DNA of 64,000 nt from Mesorhizobium sangaii (GCF_014207355.1 NZ_JACHEF010000008.1:124001-188000), one strand, 5' to 3'. Numbered from the stretch's first letter, positions 1 through 8,395 are shown. The notes: generated by a model from the sequence alone, not told the origin. Made by a program: numbers and translations.

Positions 1-1
1 T

Positions 2-118
2 CTGGTCAAGGGCCGCCCGGACGCCGCCGACTGGATCCGCCGCCTGCGCGAGGCAGCGTTGAAGGACGAGAAGGGCGACATGCTCGATGGCGCGCTGAAG
101 ACCGTGGCGACGCTCTGA
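2..118 (+). CDS. C-terminal end of an unrecognised protein (partial)
   Basis: The window opens inside a reading frame that encodes about 38 residues and stops with TGA at 116-118. The visible tail is charged and helical (it contains WIRRLREAALKDEKGD) and ends in TVATL. Codon use is like that of the neighbouring core genes, so this is probably the true end of a gene whose start lies to the left. The fragment is too short to assign a family. It converges on the DUF1501 gene, whose stop is only about 12 bases away. Confidence 0.55.
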   Translation: MVKGRPDAADWIRRLREAALKDEKGDMLDGALKTVATL

Positions 119-129
119 AGCAAGCTACT

Positions 130-1365
130 TCAGGCTACGAGCCCCCGCATCGGCTTCACCGCAGCGGACTCCGGAAACACCTTGTCGCCAAGCACGGCGG
201 CCGAAAGGCCGAACTGATCGGCAAGCAGCCCTTTCAACACGGCCCTGACATCGCTGGTCGGCGCCAGATCGCGTTGTTCGTAAAGCTGAGCCGGCTTCAA
301 CCCCGGCCAGTCGGCGATAACGCGGCCGCCCTTGATCGCGCCGCCGGCCAGCAGCACCACGGTGCCGGTGCCGTGATCGGTACCGACGGTGCCGTTGACC
401 TGCGCCGTGCGCCCGAACTCGGTGATGGTGACGATCGCCGTGTCCTTCCAACGCTCGCCGAGACCTTTCTCGAATTCCTCGAAGACGCCGTCGAGGCCAC
501 CGAGCAAGGTGGCGAGCCGGCCGGTCGCACCGCCTTCATTGACATGCGTGTCCCAGCCATCGAAGGCCAGGGCTGCAACGCGCGGCCCGTCATCGGCCGC
601 GATCAGCCTGGCGGCGCCTTGTGCTGCCTGACGCATCCCCGCAGCACTGTCGAGGCCGCCCTTCGGCTTCATTGTCTTGCCCATCTTGTCGTCCACGGCC
701 ATCCGGTCAGCGTCGAGCCCGTTTTGCAGGGCCACCGCGAGAACCGGGTCGCGGTGCTGGTAGAGATCGAGAACGCGCGACGCGAGCCCGTCGCCGGGCA
801 TCGGCAGCGATAGCGGCGCCCAGCCAAGCACCGGCGCCGGCCCACGGATCACCAGTGGTGTCGACGGCCCGACGGCCAGACCGCCAAGCGTTGCCACGCG
901 GTCGCCCGCTGGCAGGCTTTCCAGCGCCCGGTTGAGCCAGCCGGTCGTGACATGGCCGGGGCCGGCAAAGCCGCTTTCCAGCACATCCTGGCCATCGAAA
1001 TGCGAGCGCTCGCGATAGGCGGTGGCGGCCGCATGCACGACCGCCGCCTGGTTATTCCTATACAGCCGCGCAAACACCGGCATCGCCGGGTTGAGCGCGA
1101 AGAAGCCGTCGAGCGGCAGCGCTGCATGCGGGCCTGCCAGCGACAGGGCGATGTCGCCATGCAGGCCGGCATAGTCGGGATCGCCGACCGGACCGACCGC
1201 CGAGAGCCCGTCAAGCGCGCCGCGCAGCACGATGACGATCAGGCGCGGATCGCGATTGTCGGCAGCACGGGCAAAGCGGGGCATGTAGGCCCATGCAAAC
1301 AATGCGCCGCCGGTCGTCAACACGGCGCGACGGGAGGGATTGGGAATTTCGCACAGCAGGCTCAT
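130..1365 (-). CDS. DUF1501 family exported protein
   Basis: This 411-residue protein begins with a Tat-like leader (SRRAVLTTGG, then a hydrophobic stretch ending in ARAAD), so export in folded form is likely. The body matches what I know of DUF1501: an early LRGALDGLSAVGP segment, a middle AFDGWDTHVNEGG segment, and a late ITEFGRTAQVNG-TDHGTG segment typical of this sulfatase/phosphatase-like family. DUF1501 genes usually lie beside DUF1800 genes, and here the DUF1800 gene ends 49 bases upstream on the same strand, so the two are probably one operon. The biochemical role of the pair is not established. Confidence 0.88.
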   Translation of the reverse strand: MSLLCEIPNPSRRAVLTTGGALFAWAYMPRFARAADNRDPRLIVIVLRGALDGLSAVGPVGDPDYAGLHGDIALSLAGPHAALPLDGFFALNPAMPVFARLYRNNQAAVVHAAATAYRERSHFDGQDVLESGFAGPGHVTTGWLNRALESLPAGDRVATLGGLAVGPSTPLVIRGPAPVLGWAPLSLPMPGDGLASRVLDLYQHRDPVLAVALQNGLDADRMAVDDKMGKTMKPKGGLDSAAGMRQAAQGAARLIAADDGPRVAALAFDGWDTHVNEGGATGRLATLLGGLDGVFEEFEKGLGERWKDTAIVTITEFGRTAQVNGTVGTDHGTGTVVLLAGGAIKGGRVIADWPGLKPAQLYEQRDLAPTSDVRAVLKGLLADQFGLSAAVLGDKVFPESAAVKPMRGLVA

Positions 1366-1414
1366 GACTTCGTCTCCGCGGCAGCGATCTTCGCTGGAAC
1401 TATCTGCGCTGGAA

Positions 1415-2911
1415 TTATCTTCGTTGGAATTCGGGAGCCATCAGCAACAGCGCCAGCCCTTGCTGCTTGGATTCGGCCCTTGCGATCGCTTGCCTCGTCT
1501 CCGGTGAGGCGGCAGGGCCGATCAGCGCATCGAGCATGTCGTTGGGATTGCCGATATCCCTGGCCTGCCGCGCTGCCTGCCAGGCGATGTCAAGGCGGGT
1601 CTTCATGCCCTCCGCCGATGCCCAGCCGTCGGCCCCGTCGGGAAAGCCGTTGGGTCCCGGCGGTTGCCACAGCGGCTCGCCCAGCGCGTTGAGCCAGCCG
1701 AGCGACTGGCCGGGATCGTTGGCCGGACCGGGGCCGGTCGCCCTTCGGATGGCGACGACATACTCGAAGGGCGAACGCATCTTCGCCAACGGCGTCGACC
1801 ACGCCTCCGGCATGGCGATGAGGGCGGCGGCCAGCGCCCGCAGATTGCCGTCGGTCTTGGCGAAGACCTTGGCGAGGCGGGCGATTGCAGACGGCGGCGG
1901 CGTGTCGGCGATGAAATGGCGGGCCAGCTTGGTGGCGATATGCAGGGCCGTTGCCGGGTGGCGGGCGATATCGTTGAGCGCGGCCTCTGCCTGTCCCATT
2001 CCACCGGCAGGATAGGTCTTGCCGAGGAGCACTGCATCCCCCGGCTCATGTGCGTTTGCGTTGAAGACAAAATTGCCTGGCTCGCCCAGCCGCCCGTCGC
2101 GCCCGGCCATCGTCCAGCCGGTGAGGATGCGTGCGAAACTGGTGACATCGGCCTGGCTGTAGCCGCTGCCGACGCCGAGCGTGTGCAGTTCCAGGATTTC
2201 ACGGGCGAGGTTTTCATTGAGCCCTCGCTTGCGGTTGCTGCCCGCACGAGAGTCCGGCCCGACCGACTGCTGGTTGTCGAGATTGAGCAGCATCGCCGGA
2301 TGATGCTCCACCGCCAGCAGCATGTCGGCAAAGCGGCCGAGCACGAAAGGGCGGATGGCCTCCCGCTCGAAGGCGCCGGCGCTGGCTTCAATGAGGATGT
2401 CCTTCGCGACCGAAACACAGAAATGGTTCGACCAGAAACAGACGAGCCGTTCGACGAAGCCAGCCTTCGCCCGAATGGCCTTGTCGAAGCGCGCCTGTGC
2501 TTCCGCCCGGAACAACGTCGCCTCGACCTGCGGCACGGCGGGTTTGTCGGTCGGCGCAGGGGCAAGCACGGGGTGGGCGGGCGTGATCTGGGCGGGCATG
2601 GCCTGTGCGGGCACAGCTTGGGCGCTCGCCGTCGCTGGCTGCGCTGCCGCGGCGGCCATGCGCTCGCGCTTGAGCTGGAAATTTGCCGCCATGCTGGCCT
2701 GAATGGCTGGCGTGCTGCCCAGCAAGCCGGCATAGGCCGGATCGTCGAGCGAGATCATGGCGATGTCGGGTTGCCGCAGTTCCGCCCTGAGATACCCGCG
2801 CGGGTCGCCGGCCAGCATCTCGCGGTCGCCAGGCCTTGCACCAAGCCCGAAGCGGTTGAACGCGACGAGCACCGGATCTGGCGGCAGGGAACTGGGGGCC
2901 GGGACAGCCAA
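1415..2911 (-). CDS. DUF1800 family protein
   Basis: The 498-residue product has DUF1800 features: an N-terminal AFNRFGLGARPGD, a middle VCFWSNHFCVSV, NLAREILELHTLGV and ILTGWTMAG. I chose a TTG start at 2911 because a clean GGAGG lies six bases before it and homologous sequence begins right after. The frame stays open to an ATG at 2977, but that part is arginine- and alanine-rich and unlike the family. An alanine/proline/glutamine-rich insert (about residues 75-115) interrupts the domain. It is paired with the DUF1501 gene downstream. The function is unknown; a role in a surface or export system is often guessed. Confidence 0.85.
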   Translation of the reverse strand: MAVPAPSSLPPDPVLVAFNRFGLGARPGDREMLAGDPRGYLRAELRQPDIAMISLDDPAYAGLLGSTPAIQASMAANFQLKRERMAAAAAQPATASAQAVPAQAMPAQITPAHPVLAPAPTDKPAVPQVEATLFRAEAQARFDKAIRAKAGFVERLVCFWSNHFCVSVAKDILIEASAGAFEREAIRPFVLGRFADMLLAVEHHPAMLLNLDNQQSVGPDSRAGSNRKRGLNENLAREILELHTLGVGSGYSQADVTSFARILTGWTMAGRDGRLGEPGNFVFNANAHEPGDAVLLGKTYPAGGMGQAEAALNDIARHPATALHIATKLARHFIADTPPPSAIARLAKVFAKTDGNLRALAAALIAMPEAWSTPLAKMRSPFEYVVAIRRATGPGPANDPGQSLGWLNALGEPLWQPPGPNGFPDGADGWASAEGMKTRLDIAWQAARQARDIGNPNDMLDALIGPAASPETRQAIARAESKQQGLALLLMAPEFQRR

Positions 2912-3029
2912 GTCAGCCCTCCATTGCCTGAGCCTCACGCGCCCGGCGCATGAGGCTCGTTCGAGCCGTTCGTGCATAGTCAACGGGGGGAGGAGGCCGG
3001 CACGGAGTGGCCGACCCCCGACGCGCATC

Positions 3030-3308
3030 CTACCAGTGATGCCGGCGGTGCCAGACATGGTGCCGATGCCAGGCGTAGAAGGCCGGGCCATGCCGATAGA
3101 TATAGCGAGGGTATACCACCACACGGTTGGGCACGCAGCGTCCCCAGGGATTGGGATGCCAGCCCGGACCGCAGCCCCAGGCGACATGCTCGACCAGCGC
3201 CGGCGCGGCAAGCGGCGCCATTGGCATCGCCGAGGATGCCGCAGCCGTCGCAACCGTTCCGGTCACGGCGAGAGCCGCGGTGAGCGCGTATTTTGTCAAA
3301 TAATTCAT
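3030..3308 (-). CDS. Small secreted GCG_CRPN-type protein
   Basis: This 92-residue protein has a signal peptide (NYLTKYALTAALAVTGTVATAAASS) and a short mature part carrying the GCGPGWHPNPWGRCVPN signature of the GCG_CRPN family, followed by a histidine/tryptophan/arginine-rich tail that could bind metal. I prefer the ATG at 3308 over the in-frame ATG at 3314 because GGAG then lies seven bases upstream. It follows the sigma-factor locus on the same strand and has its own promoter-like element at 3379-3411, matching one in front of the EF-hand gene. It may be a target of that sigma factor; its function is unknown. Confidence 0.8.
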   Translation of the reverse strand: MNYLTKYALTAALAVTGTVATAAASSAMPMAPLAAPALVEHVAWGCGPGWHPNPWGRCVPNRVVVYPRYIYRHGPAFYAWHRHHVWHRRHHW

Positions 3309-3378
3309 GGCCATACTCCGAAGTGTCCGAGGTTGAAAACCTGCACGCACATGGTCCGGCAGGTCCTGCCCTTCTCCT

Positions 3379-3411
3379 GTTAAACGGCGTCGTCGGCGTT
3401 TTCCGTCGGTC
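3379..3411 (-). promoter_or_regulatory. Candidate ECF sigma factor promoter (CRPN gene)
   Basis: Read on the minus strand the element is GACCGACGGA, 15 bases, then CGTTTAAC. The same two blocks with the same 15-base gap occur at 5432-5464, while the spacer sequences differ. The -10-like block lies about 70 bases before the CRPN gene start. The spaced identity suggests a sigma-specific promoter. The assignment to the neighbouring ECF factor is inference. Confidence 0.5.
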
Positions 3412-3412
3412 G

Positions 3413-3868
3413 TCACGGCGATTTTTTCGACACCGCCGACAGTTGCGACCCAGCGCGTCTGGTGAGCCCTTCCGCCAGCACGCGGCGGCCCTCGGCGGAA
3501 CTTGCCGCCGCGAACTCGACGATGCGCTGTTCCAGCCTCATGCGCACGGTGACGTCGGCATTGCGCGCCCGCTCCAGCGCCGCCGACAGGGCCGTCGCGT
3601 CCAGAACCGGCTGTCGCAGCAGGTCTGCCGCCTCGCGCCTGGCTTGCTGGCCGTCGAGGATGACCTGATGGGATTCGCGGCGAACGTCGCGCAGCGCCTC
3701 GCGGAACACCGTGCGATCCTGCTCGGGAAGACGGCCGCCGGCCGTCTCCAATGAGTAGCCCTGGCCTGACTTGCCGTTTCTTATCCAGACGGCCCCGCCG
3801 GCAAGCGCTCCGGCCAGAAAGACGTTGAGCACCACCGACAGGGTGACGAGGTTTCGGCTCATGTTCAT
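3413..3868 (-). CDS. Periplasmic heavy-metal-sensor-like protein
   Basis: The 151-residue protein has one N-terminal membrane segment (LVTLSVVLNVFLAGALAGGAVWI), then an all-helical, arginine- and glutamate-rich periplasmic domain typical of the CnrX/Spy-like periplasmic heavy-metal sensor family (Pfam PF13801 type). The start ATG overlaps the stop of the upstream gene as ATGA, which indicates translational coupling. It is the last gene of an ECF sigma operon and could sense envelope stress or metal and signal to the anti-sigma candidate. No cysteine/histidine metal site is obvious, so metal sensing is not shown. Confidence 0.72.
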   Translation of the reverse strand: MNMSRNLVTLSVVLNVFLAGALAGGAVWIRNGKSGQGYSLETAGGRLPEQDRTVFREALRDVRRESHQVILDGQQARREAADLLRQPVLDATALSAALERARNADVTVRMRLEQRIVEFAAASSAEGRRVLAEGLTRRAGSQLSAVSKKSP

Positions 3869-4317
3869 AGGTCTTCCTCGATCGTGTCGCGGTCCGGGCT
3901 GGCGTCGCCGAACGCCGTCGCATTGGCGTCCAGCACATAGTGGTCCGGCTGGACCTCGGGCGTGACGATGCTCACCAGGGCCAATCCGGCGACAGCGCCG
4001 GCCAGGCCAATGCCGGCAAGCCCCAGTCCGAGCCACCAGAACCGCTGACGCCGGCGTTGGGCGAGGTACCGGCCGGCGGCCTGCACGATGCTGCCGTGCA
4101 GGGCCTTGTCGGGCGCGCCGACGCGGTAGCCGTCCAGCAGGGCGTCAAGTGTCCCGGCATGCCGCAAAATGGCCTGGCCAGTCTCGCTCGGCGCGAAGAT
4201 CGCGGCGGCAACCCGTTCGGCCTCCGGCCAACGCCGCAAGTCACCGCCATAGGCCGCAGCCAGGGCCGCAAAGCGCTTGGCATCCATTGCCGGTTCGTTC
4301 CTGGATCCTTCAGCCAT
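3865..4317 (-). CDS. Single-pass membrane protein, anti-sigma factor candidate
   Basis: This 150-residue protein has a cytoplasmic N-terminal helical domain (MDAKRFAALAAAYGGDLRRWPEAER), a basic stretch (QRRRQRF), one membrane helix (WWLGLGLAGIGLAGAVAGLALVSIV) and a short acidic periplasmic tail. It sits directly after the ECF sigma gene and before the metal-sensor-like gene, which is the usual place of an anti-sigma factor. The ATG at 4317 follows AAGGGGAAG. A GTG at 4359, which overlaps the sigma stop, is an alternative start that adds 14 residues. No zinc-binding anti-sigma (ZAS) motif is visible, so the role comes from context. Confidence 0.72.
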   Translation of the reverse strand: MAEGSRNEPAMDAKRFAALAAAYGGDLRRWPEAERVAAAIFAPSETGQAILRHAGTLDALLDGYRVGAPDKALHGSIVQAAGRYLAQRRRQRFWWLGLGLAGIGLAGAVAGLALVSIVTPEVQPDHYVLDANATAFGDASPDRDTIEEDL

Positions 4318-4355
4318 GGTCTTCCCCTTGCCCATCGGCGCCGCTTGCCCGGCTC

Positions 4356-4898
4356 TCACTCATCGGCGCCTTCCCTGGCCAGGATCGTCTGCAGCGACCG
4401 CCGGCCGCGCGAAAGCAGGCTCTCCAGGGCGTCGACGCTGATCTCCAGGGTCGCCGCCGCCTCGACATTGGACATCTCCTGGTAATAGACCAGAACGATC
4501 GCTTCGCGCTGGCGCCGCGCTATGCCTTTCAGCGCCCGTTCGACCCGCTGCGCGTCCTCCTGCGGATGGGCATCGGGAAGTGGGGCGGGATCGACCATTT
4601 CCGGCAGGTCGTCGGTCACCCATTCGCGCTTGCGGCGCAGCCGGTCGTAACAGAGGTTCAGCGTCACCCGGTGGATCCAGCTGTCGAAGCGCGCATTGCC
4701 GCGCCGCCAGCCCGAGGCATGGCGCCAGATCCGCACGAAGGTCTCCTGCGCGACATCCTCGGCCTCCGCCGCGTCGCCGAGCATGCGCACGGCAAGCGCC
4801 AGGATGCGCGGCAGTTTGCGCGCGACGAGCGTCTGCACGGCTGCCGGATCGCCGGCGCCGACACGGCGAACCAGCTCCTCGTCCGGATCGGCGCTCAT
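4356..4898 (-). CDS. ECF-type RNA polymerase sigma factor
   Basis: The 180-residue protein has sigma region 2 (ILALAVRMLGDAAEAEDVAQETFVRIWRHA, then WIHRVTLNLCYDRLR) and region 4 (IARRQREAIVLVYYQEMSNVEAAATLEISVDALESLLSRGRR) with the linker expected of an ECF factor, and no region 1 or 3. The start at 4898 is preferred over a GTG at 4910 because the latter abuts its GGGA. It follows the EF-hand gene by 45 bases on the same strand and is followed by an anti-sigma candidate. The promoter pair at 5432-5464 and 3379-3411 could be its binding sites. Confidence 0.93.
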   Translation of the reverse strand: MSADPDEELVRRVGAGDPAAVQTLVARKLPRILALAVRMLGDAAEAEDVAQETFVRIWRHASGWRRGNARFDSWIHRVTLNLCYDRLRRKREWVTDDLPEMVDPAPLPDAHPQEDAQRVERALKGIARRQREAIVLVYYQEMSNVEAAATLEISVDALESLLSRGRRSLQTILAREGADE

Positions 4899-4943
4899 CA
4901 GCCGGCGCACTCCCGATGTTCATCGCACGTCATTGCCTCTTGG

Positions 4944-5372
4944 TCATTGCTCCTGCTTGGGAGCGGTTTTGTGGCCCGGCAGTTCGTCGGCCGTCAGGAC
5001 GCCGTCGGAATTCTTGTCCAGCCTGGCAAAGCGCTTGGCGAAGAAGGCATCGAGTTCGGCCCGGTCGATGAAGCCGTCATGGTTGGAATCGATACGCGCG
5101 AAGGATATGACGGGGTCGCCCTTGATGTTGCGCTTGGCCTGAAAGGCTTCCCATTCCAGCAGGCTGATCTTGCCGTCGCCATCCGTGTCGGCAGCCATGA
5201 TCGCCTTCTCGCGCCGCTTCTGGAATTTGGCCAGCGTGATGTCGGACCTGGCCTTTGGCGTGGCCGGCGCGGCAACCGGGGGCGTCGCGGCAGGCGGCTG
5301 CGTCGCTGTCTGGGCAAGAGCCGCTACGGTCAGCAGGCTCAAGGCAGCGGCAAGTATCGAACGGCGTATCAT
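4944..5372 (-). CDS. Exported EF-hand calcium-binding protein
   Basis: The 142-residue protein has a signal peptide (SILAAALSLLTVAALA), a proline/alanine linker, and three EF-hand loops: DTDGDGKISLLEW, DSNHDGFIDRAEL and DKNSDGVLTADEL. The loops keep the acidic residues at positions 1, 3, 5 and 12, so calcium binding is likely. It is the first gene of the ECF sigma operon, with a promoter-like element 60 bases upstream, so it may be induced by the sigma factor it travels with. A role in envelope or calcium-linked stress is inference. Confidence 0.85.
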   Translation of the reverse strand: MIRRSILAAALSLLTVAALAQTATQPPAATPPVAAPATPKARSDITLAKFQKRREKAIMAADTDGDGKISLLEWEAFQAKRNIKGDPVISFARIDSNHDGFIDRAELDAFFAKRFARLDKNSDGVLTADELPGHKTAPKQEQ

Positions 5373-5431
5373 GCGTTGGCGTCTCCGGTTGGCGCGTCCG
5401 CCACGGCTTGTGCCGAGGTTACGCTTCGACC

Positions 5432-5464
5432 GTTAAACGCCGCGACGACGGAAATCCGTCGGTC
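5432..5464 (-). promoter_or_regulatory. Candidate ECF sigma factor promoter (EF-hand/sigma operon)
   Basis: On the minus strand GACCGACGGA is followed by 15 bases and CGTTTAAC, with the second block about 60 bases before the EF-hand start codon. The blocks are identical to those at 3379-3411 but the spacer is not. This fits autoregulation by the encoded ECF factor; no experiment or wider motif search supports it yet. Confidence 0.5.
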
Positions 5465-5606
5465 GCGCAAATCTGTTTCGGACGCATTTCTTGGATGCAA
5501 GGGCGCCGTCGGCGGCTGCAATGACGTGCCGAACCCGGCGCCTCAACGCTGGACGTGAACCGTGCCAGACTGTCGCCGGCCCAGGCGAAGCCGCGTCGGC
5601 AGGGAC

Positions 5607-5795
5607 CTAGTCTGATTGGTCGGCCGCGACCAGCTGGTCGGGCTTGAAGCCGGCATGTTGCGGGGTCCACACGTCACCCTCGCGGTTGAACCAATGGCAC
5701 ATGAATATGCCTGAGGCCGCGCCGTCGCTTATGGTCATCTTCGGGCCTCCGGACTTCAGCCTGACAACGTCTCCGGTCTTGAAATTGTTGGGCAT
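5607..5795 (-). CDS. DUF2158 (YodC-like) small protein
   Basis: The 62-residue protein begins NFKTGDVVRLKSGGPKMTI and contains CHWFNREGDVW, the pattern of the DUF2158/YodC family. It reads as a compact beta-rich domain with no signal or membrane segment, so it is cytoplasmic. It stands alone between the EF-hand gene and tRNA-Cys. The biochemical function of the family is not known. Confidence 0.85.
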   Translation of the reverse strand: MPNNFKTGDVVRLKSGGPKMTISDGAASGIFMCHWFNREGDVWTPQHAGFKPDQLVAADQSD

Positions 5796-5945
5796 TTTCG
5801 ACCTCCATTCAGAGGCTTAGAGTTTCACACCAAACCGGGGTCTGGACAATGGCCGATATGCCTTGCCGGCGCCGCAAGCCTTTGCTCCTGCGGCGGTTTA
5901 GCCTTAACCTTTCCGTAAATATTTGGCTGCTACTTGGGCAGCGAT

Positions 5946-6021
5946 GGCCTCGTGGCGGAGCGGCTACGCTGGAGACTGCAAATCTCTGAAGCCTCGGTTC
6001 GATCCCGAGGCGAGGCCTCCA
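5946..6021 (+). tRNA. tRNA-Cys (anticodon GCA)
   Basis: The acceptor arms GGCCTCG (5946-5952) and CGAGGCC (6011-6017) pair fully, followed by discriminator T and an encoded CCA. The anticodon loop is CTGCAAA with GCA in the middle, and the T arm is CTCGG-TTCGATC-CCGAG. U73 is typical of tRNA-Cys. It lies about 90 bases left of the island boundary and is intact. Confidence 0.97.
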
Positions 6022-6108
6022 TCCTCACTTACCTGTCCGACAAAGCAGCGAACGGCCGGAGCCGGGGCTTGGTCCCGTGACGTCGCGATTGATTGCTGCT
6101 TGAAGGAA

Positions 6109-6156
6109 TGGTGCCGCTTAGGTGACTCGAACACCTGACCCCATCATTACGAATGA
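6109..6156 (-). repeat. Left attachment-site repeat (tRNA-Thr 3' fragment)
   Basis: These 48 bases are identical to 23720-23767 and represent the tRNA-Thr sequence from the anticodon loop to the CCA end, read on the minus strand. The identity ends exactly where the element or chromosome differs (position 6157 G versus 23768 T, 6108 A versus 23719 T). No 5' half of the tRNA is present here, so this copy cannot give a functional tRNA. Confidence 0.92.
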
Positions 6157-6287
6157 GATGCGGCCAGTTATCGAGGCCTCCCAGAGCCTATCGCGCGACC
6201 GCTGCATCACCTCGCAAAGTCATTGACTTCATTGCACTTGGTAGGCTTTGATATTCTCACTTTCAACCGATGCCTATCAGCCCAAAT

Positions 6288-6307
6288 GTGTCCTGATCGG
6301 TGTCCCG
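6288..6307 (+). promoter_or_regulatory. Paired GTGTCC repeats, candidate integrase arm site (left)
   Basis: GTGTCCTGATC at 6288 and GTGTCCCG at 6300 are direct repeats spaced 12 bases apart, just before the integrase start. The same two words with the same 12-base spacing occur in the opposite order at the right end (23643-23665). Such spaced repeats at both ends fit arm-type binding sites of a tyrosine recombinase; this is inference. Confidence 0.4.
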
Positions 6308-6323
6308 TAGTATGGTGAGACAC

Positions 6324-7676
6324 ATGGCCGTGGCAATCAGCCAGAAGAAAATTGATGGGCTTTTGAAGGACCGTCCAGCAGGCAAGCGCGAGGTGGCAGA
6401 TGGGGGCCAGCCAGGTCTCTACCTGGTGATTGGCCCGCGCACGGCGAAATGGATCGTGCGTTACCGAGCTCCGGGCACGAAGCAAAACGTCAAGCTGACG
6501 ATAGGCAACTACGGCTCAGTGCGGCCTGCGCTGGGTCTCCATGACGCTCGCAAAGCAGCGCAGGCCGCGCTACATGCGGTGTCCGAACAGCGTGATCCGC
6601 GGCAGGCGAATGAAGCGGCAAAGCGCCGGAACCACACGATCGAAGACGCCTTTGCCGATTTCGTGGAGAGACATTCCAGGGCGAGAAACAAGGCGAGGAC
6701 GATTCTCGATAACGAGGCCATCATTCAAAGAGAAATTGTGCCCAGATGGCGCGGTCGGCGAATACAAAGCATCACCCGCCAGGACATAATTGAGTTGGTC
6801 GACGGCATCGCGGATGGCAAGCGAGATCCTGATGGCCAGGTTGTCGCAGAGGGTCGACCGCAATCGGCCGTCAGGGTTCGTGCGCTACTATCGAAGGCCT
6901 TTTCTTGGTTTGCGGCAAAGTCAATCATTGCCGAAAATCCCTTTCGCGACATTGAGGTTCCGGCGTCACCGGTGGCCCGAGATCGTGTGCTCTCCGATGA
7001 CGAAATTCGCTATTTCTGGTCTGCCGCTAGCGCCGTGGCCTGGCCGTTCGGCGACATGGCGCGCTTGTTGCTGCTGACCGGCCAGCGGCGCGCCGAGGTC
7101 TCAGGAGCGATGTGGGCAGAATTCGAACTGGATGGCGATGAGCCGAAATGGTCCATCGCGGGGGAGCGCACGAAGAACGGTCGGCGCCAAGTTGTCCCGC
7201 TGACGCCCCAGGTCCTCAACATATTGACCAGGCTGCCACGGGTTAAGCAAGAACAGTCGCCGCTCGAGGAAGGGTCGCCTCAAGAGCAGGAAGAGTGTCC
7301 ATGGATACTCTCCACCAATGGCGCCACGCCGGTCAGCGGCTTCAGCCGGGCAAAGCAGCAAATCGATCAAGCGATGATCGAAGCTGCCCGAAAGGCGACT
7401 GGAAACCCTGACGTCAAGATCAATAACTGGACGTTCCACGACCTGCGCAGAACTGCAGCTTCTGGCATGGCTGGTCTAGGGGTGGCCGTGCATGTCGTCG
7501 AGGCTGTCCTCAATCACAAGTCCGGCAAGATTTCGGGCGTGGCCGCGGTCTACAACCGTCACGACTATGCGCGCGAGAAGCGCGAGGCGCTCAGCGCCTG
7601 GGCGAATCTTGTGGATCGAATCGTTGGAGTGACCTCGAAGAAAAAGGTGATCTCGCTGTTCGGAGACCGCACCTGA
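6324..7676 (+). CDS. int: Tyrosine site-specific integrase
   Basis: The 450-residue protein has the N-terminal arm-binding domain of the DUF4102 integrase family (ADGGQPGLYLVIGPRTAKWIVRY), a core-binding domain, and a catalytic domain with Arg in LLLTGQRRAEV (about residue 254), HDLRR (about 372-376), LNHKSG (about 396) and a C-terminal tyrosine in VYNRHDY. It should cut and join the tRNA-Thr attachment site. I chose the ATG at 6324 behind GGTGAGA; in-frame GTG 6300 and ATG 6312 are alternatives. It lies at the left end, away from the intact tRNA, and is followed by a one-base-overlapping gene, so the two are co-expressed. Confidence 0.93.
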   Translation: MAVAISQKKIDGLLKDRPAGKREVADGGQPGLYLVIGPRTAKWIVRYRAPGTKQNVKLTIGNYGSVRPALGLHDARKAAQAALHAVSEQRDPRQANEAAKRRNHTIEDAFADFVERHSRARNKARTILDNEAIIQREIVPRWRGRRIQSITRQDIIELVDGIADGKRDPDGQVVAEGRPQSAVRVRALLSKAFSWFAAKSIIAENPFRDIEVPASPVARDRVLSDDEIRYFWSAASAVAWPFGDMARLLLLTGQRRAEVSGAMWAEFELDGDEPKWSIAGERTKNGRRQVVPLTPQVLNILTRLPRVKQEQSPLEEGSPQEQEECPWILSTNGATPVSGFSRAKQQIDQAMIEAARKATGNPDVKINNWTFHDLRRTAASGMAGLGVAVHVVEAVLNHKSGKISGVAAVYNRHDYAREKREALSAWANLVDRIVGVTSKKKVISLFGDRT

Positions 7677-8341
7677 TGGCCAGAACTCCAAAGCCAGGCG
7701 ACTTTGCCTACGAACAAACCCGGTTCGCCATTACCAATGGCGAGATCGCTGGTGAGCACGTCATGTACGGTGGAGACAGGGACGAACAAATTATGCGCCG
7801 GAACGGTTACCTCGGCCCCTTTGATTTTTGGGAAAAGGCACTTTCCGAGAGCATGACTGTCGGTTCGTTTGTCAGCTTACTATACCACCACTCTAAGGAT
7901 CCTGAGCGGATGGCTGACGAAGGTCGCGGACAGGTGATTCCGATCGAGACCCTGCTTAGGCATGCGCTGAAGCAGGCGTGTAGAGAAGGCGAGTCTTGGA
8001 TTGCTGGCGTTACCCCAGATGGGTTCTCGGATGATCGACTCATTAATCCTATAAGTGCCGTCGAATGGTTCTATCTCCGCCCAAAGAAGCGTGATTTGTT
8101 GCCTAAGACACTGCTCCAAGTTTTGTCAAAGAGGCGGGACGGTCAGACATCGGATGTTCCCCGTGGTGGGGGAAAGCGCGGACCCAAACCTACACAAGGA
8201 TCGCGTATCGAGGCTGAAATGCGCGCGCTTGCTCCACAGGACTTGAAGGGCATGAAGCAGGAGGACATGGTGCGTAGGTTCGGAGCTGCGCGCTCTACCT
8301 GCGAGGCGGTTCGACGTCGGGTACTGTCTACAAATGGCTAG
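7676..8341 (+). CDS. Unrecognised island protein coupled to integrase
   Basis: The ATG shares one base with the integrase stop (TGATG), so translation is probably coupled. The 221-residue product is soluble, with an N-terminal globular part (FAYEQTRFAITNGEIAGEHVMYGG), an arginine/glycine-rich linker near residue 165 (RGGGKRGPKPTQGSR), and a C-terminal helical part that resembles a helix-turn-helix (MVRRFGAARSTCEAVRRRVL). The last part suggests DNA binding, perhaps regulation of integration or excision. I do not recognise a named family. Confidence 0.7.
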   Translation: MARTPKPGDFAYEQTRFAITNGEIAGEHVMYGGDRDEQIMRRNGYLGPFDFWEKALSESMTVGSFVSLLYHHSKDPERMADEGRGQVIPIETLLRHALKQACREGESWIAGVTPDGFSDDRLINPISAVEWFYLRPKKRDLLPKTLLQVLSKRRDGQTSDVPRGGGKRGPKPTQGSRIEAEMRALAPQDLKGMKQEDMVRRFGAARSTCEAVRRRVLSTNG

Positions 8342-8395
8342 CCGCCGGCAATATCGACAATCGACAAATAGCGACTGCCCGCCGAATGGGTCAAC

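Noticed and set aside
1387..1431. Three tandem 15-base units of the type TATCTTCGCTGGAAT between DUF1800 and DUF1501
   Set aside because: Only three imperfect units that partly encode the DUF1800 end; too short to support a function.
1664..2953. A 429-codon plus-strand open frame opposite the DUF1800 gene
   Set aside because: It is a GC-driven antisense shadow: no family features, no ribosome site, and the minus strand carries clear domains.
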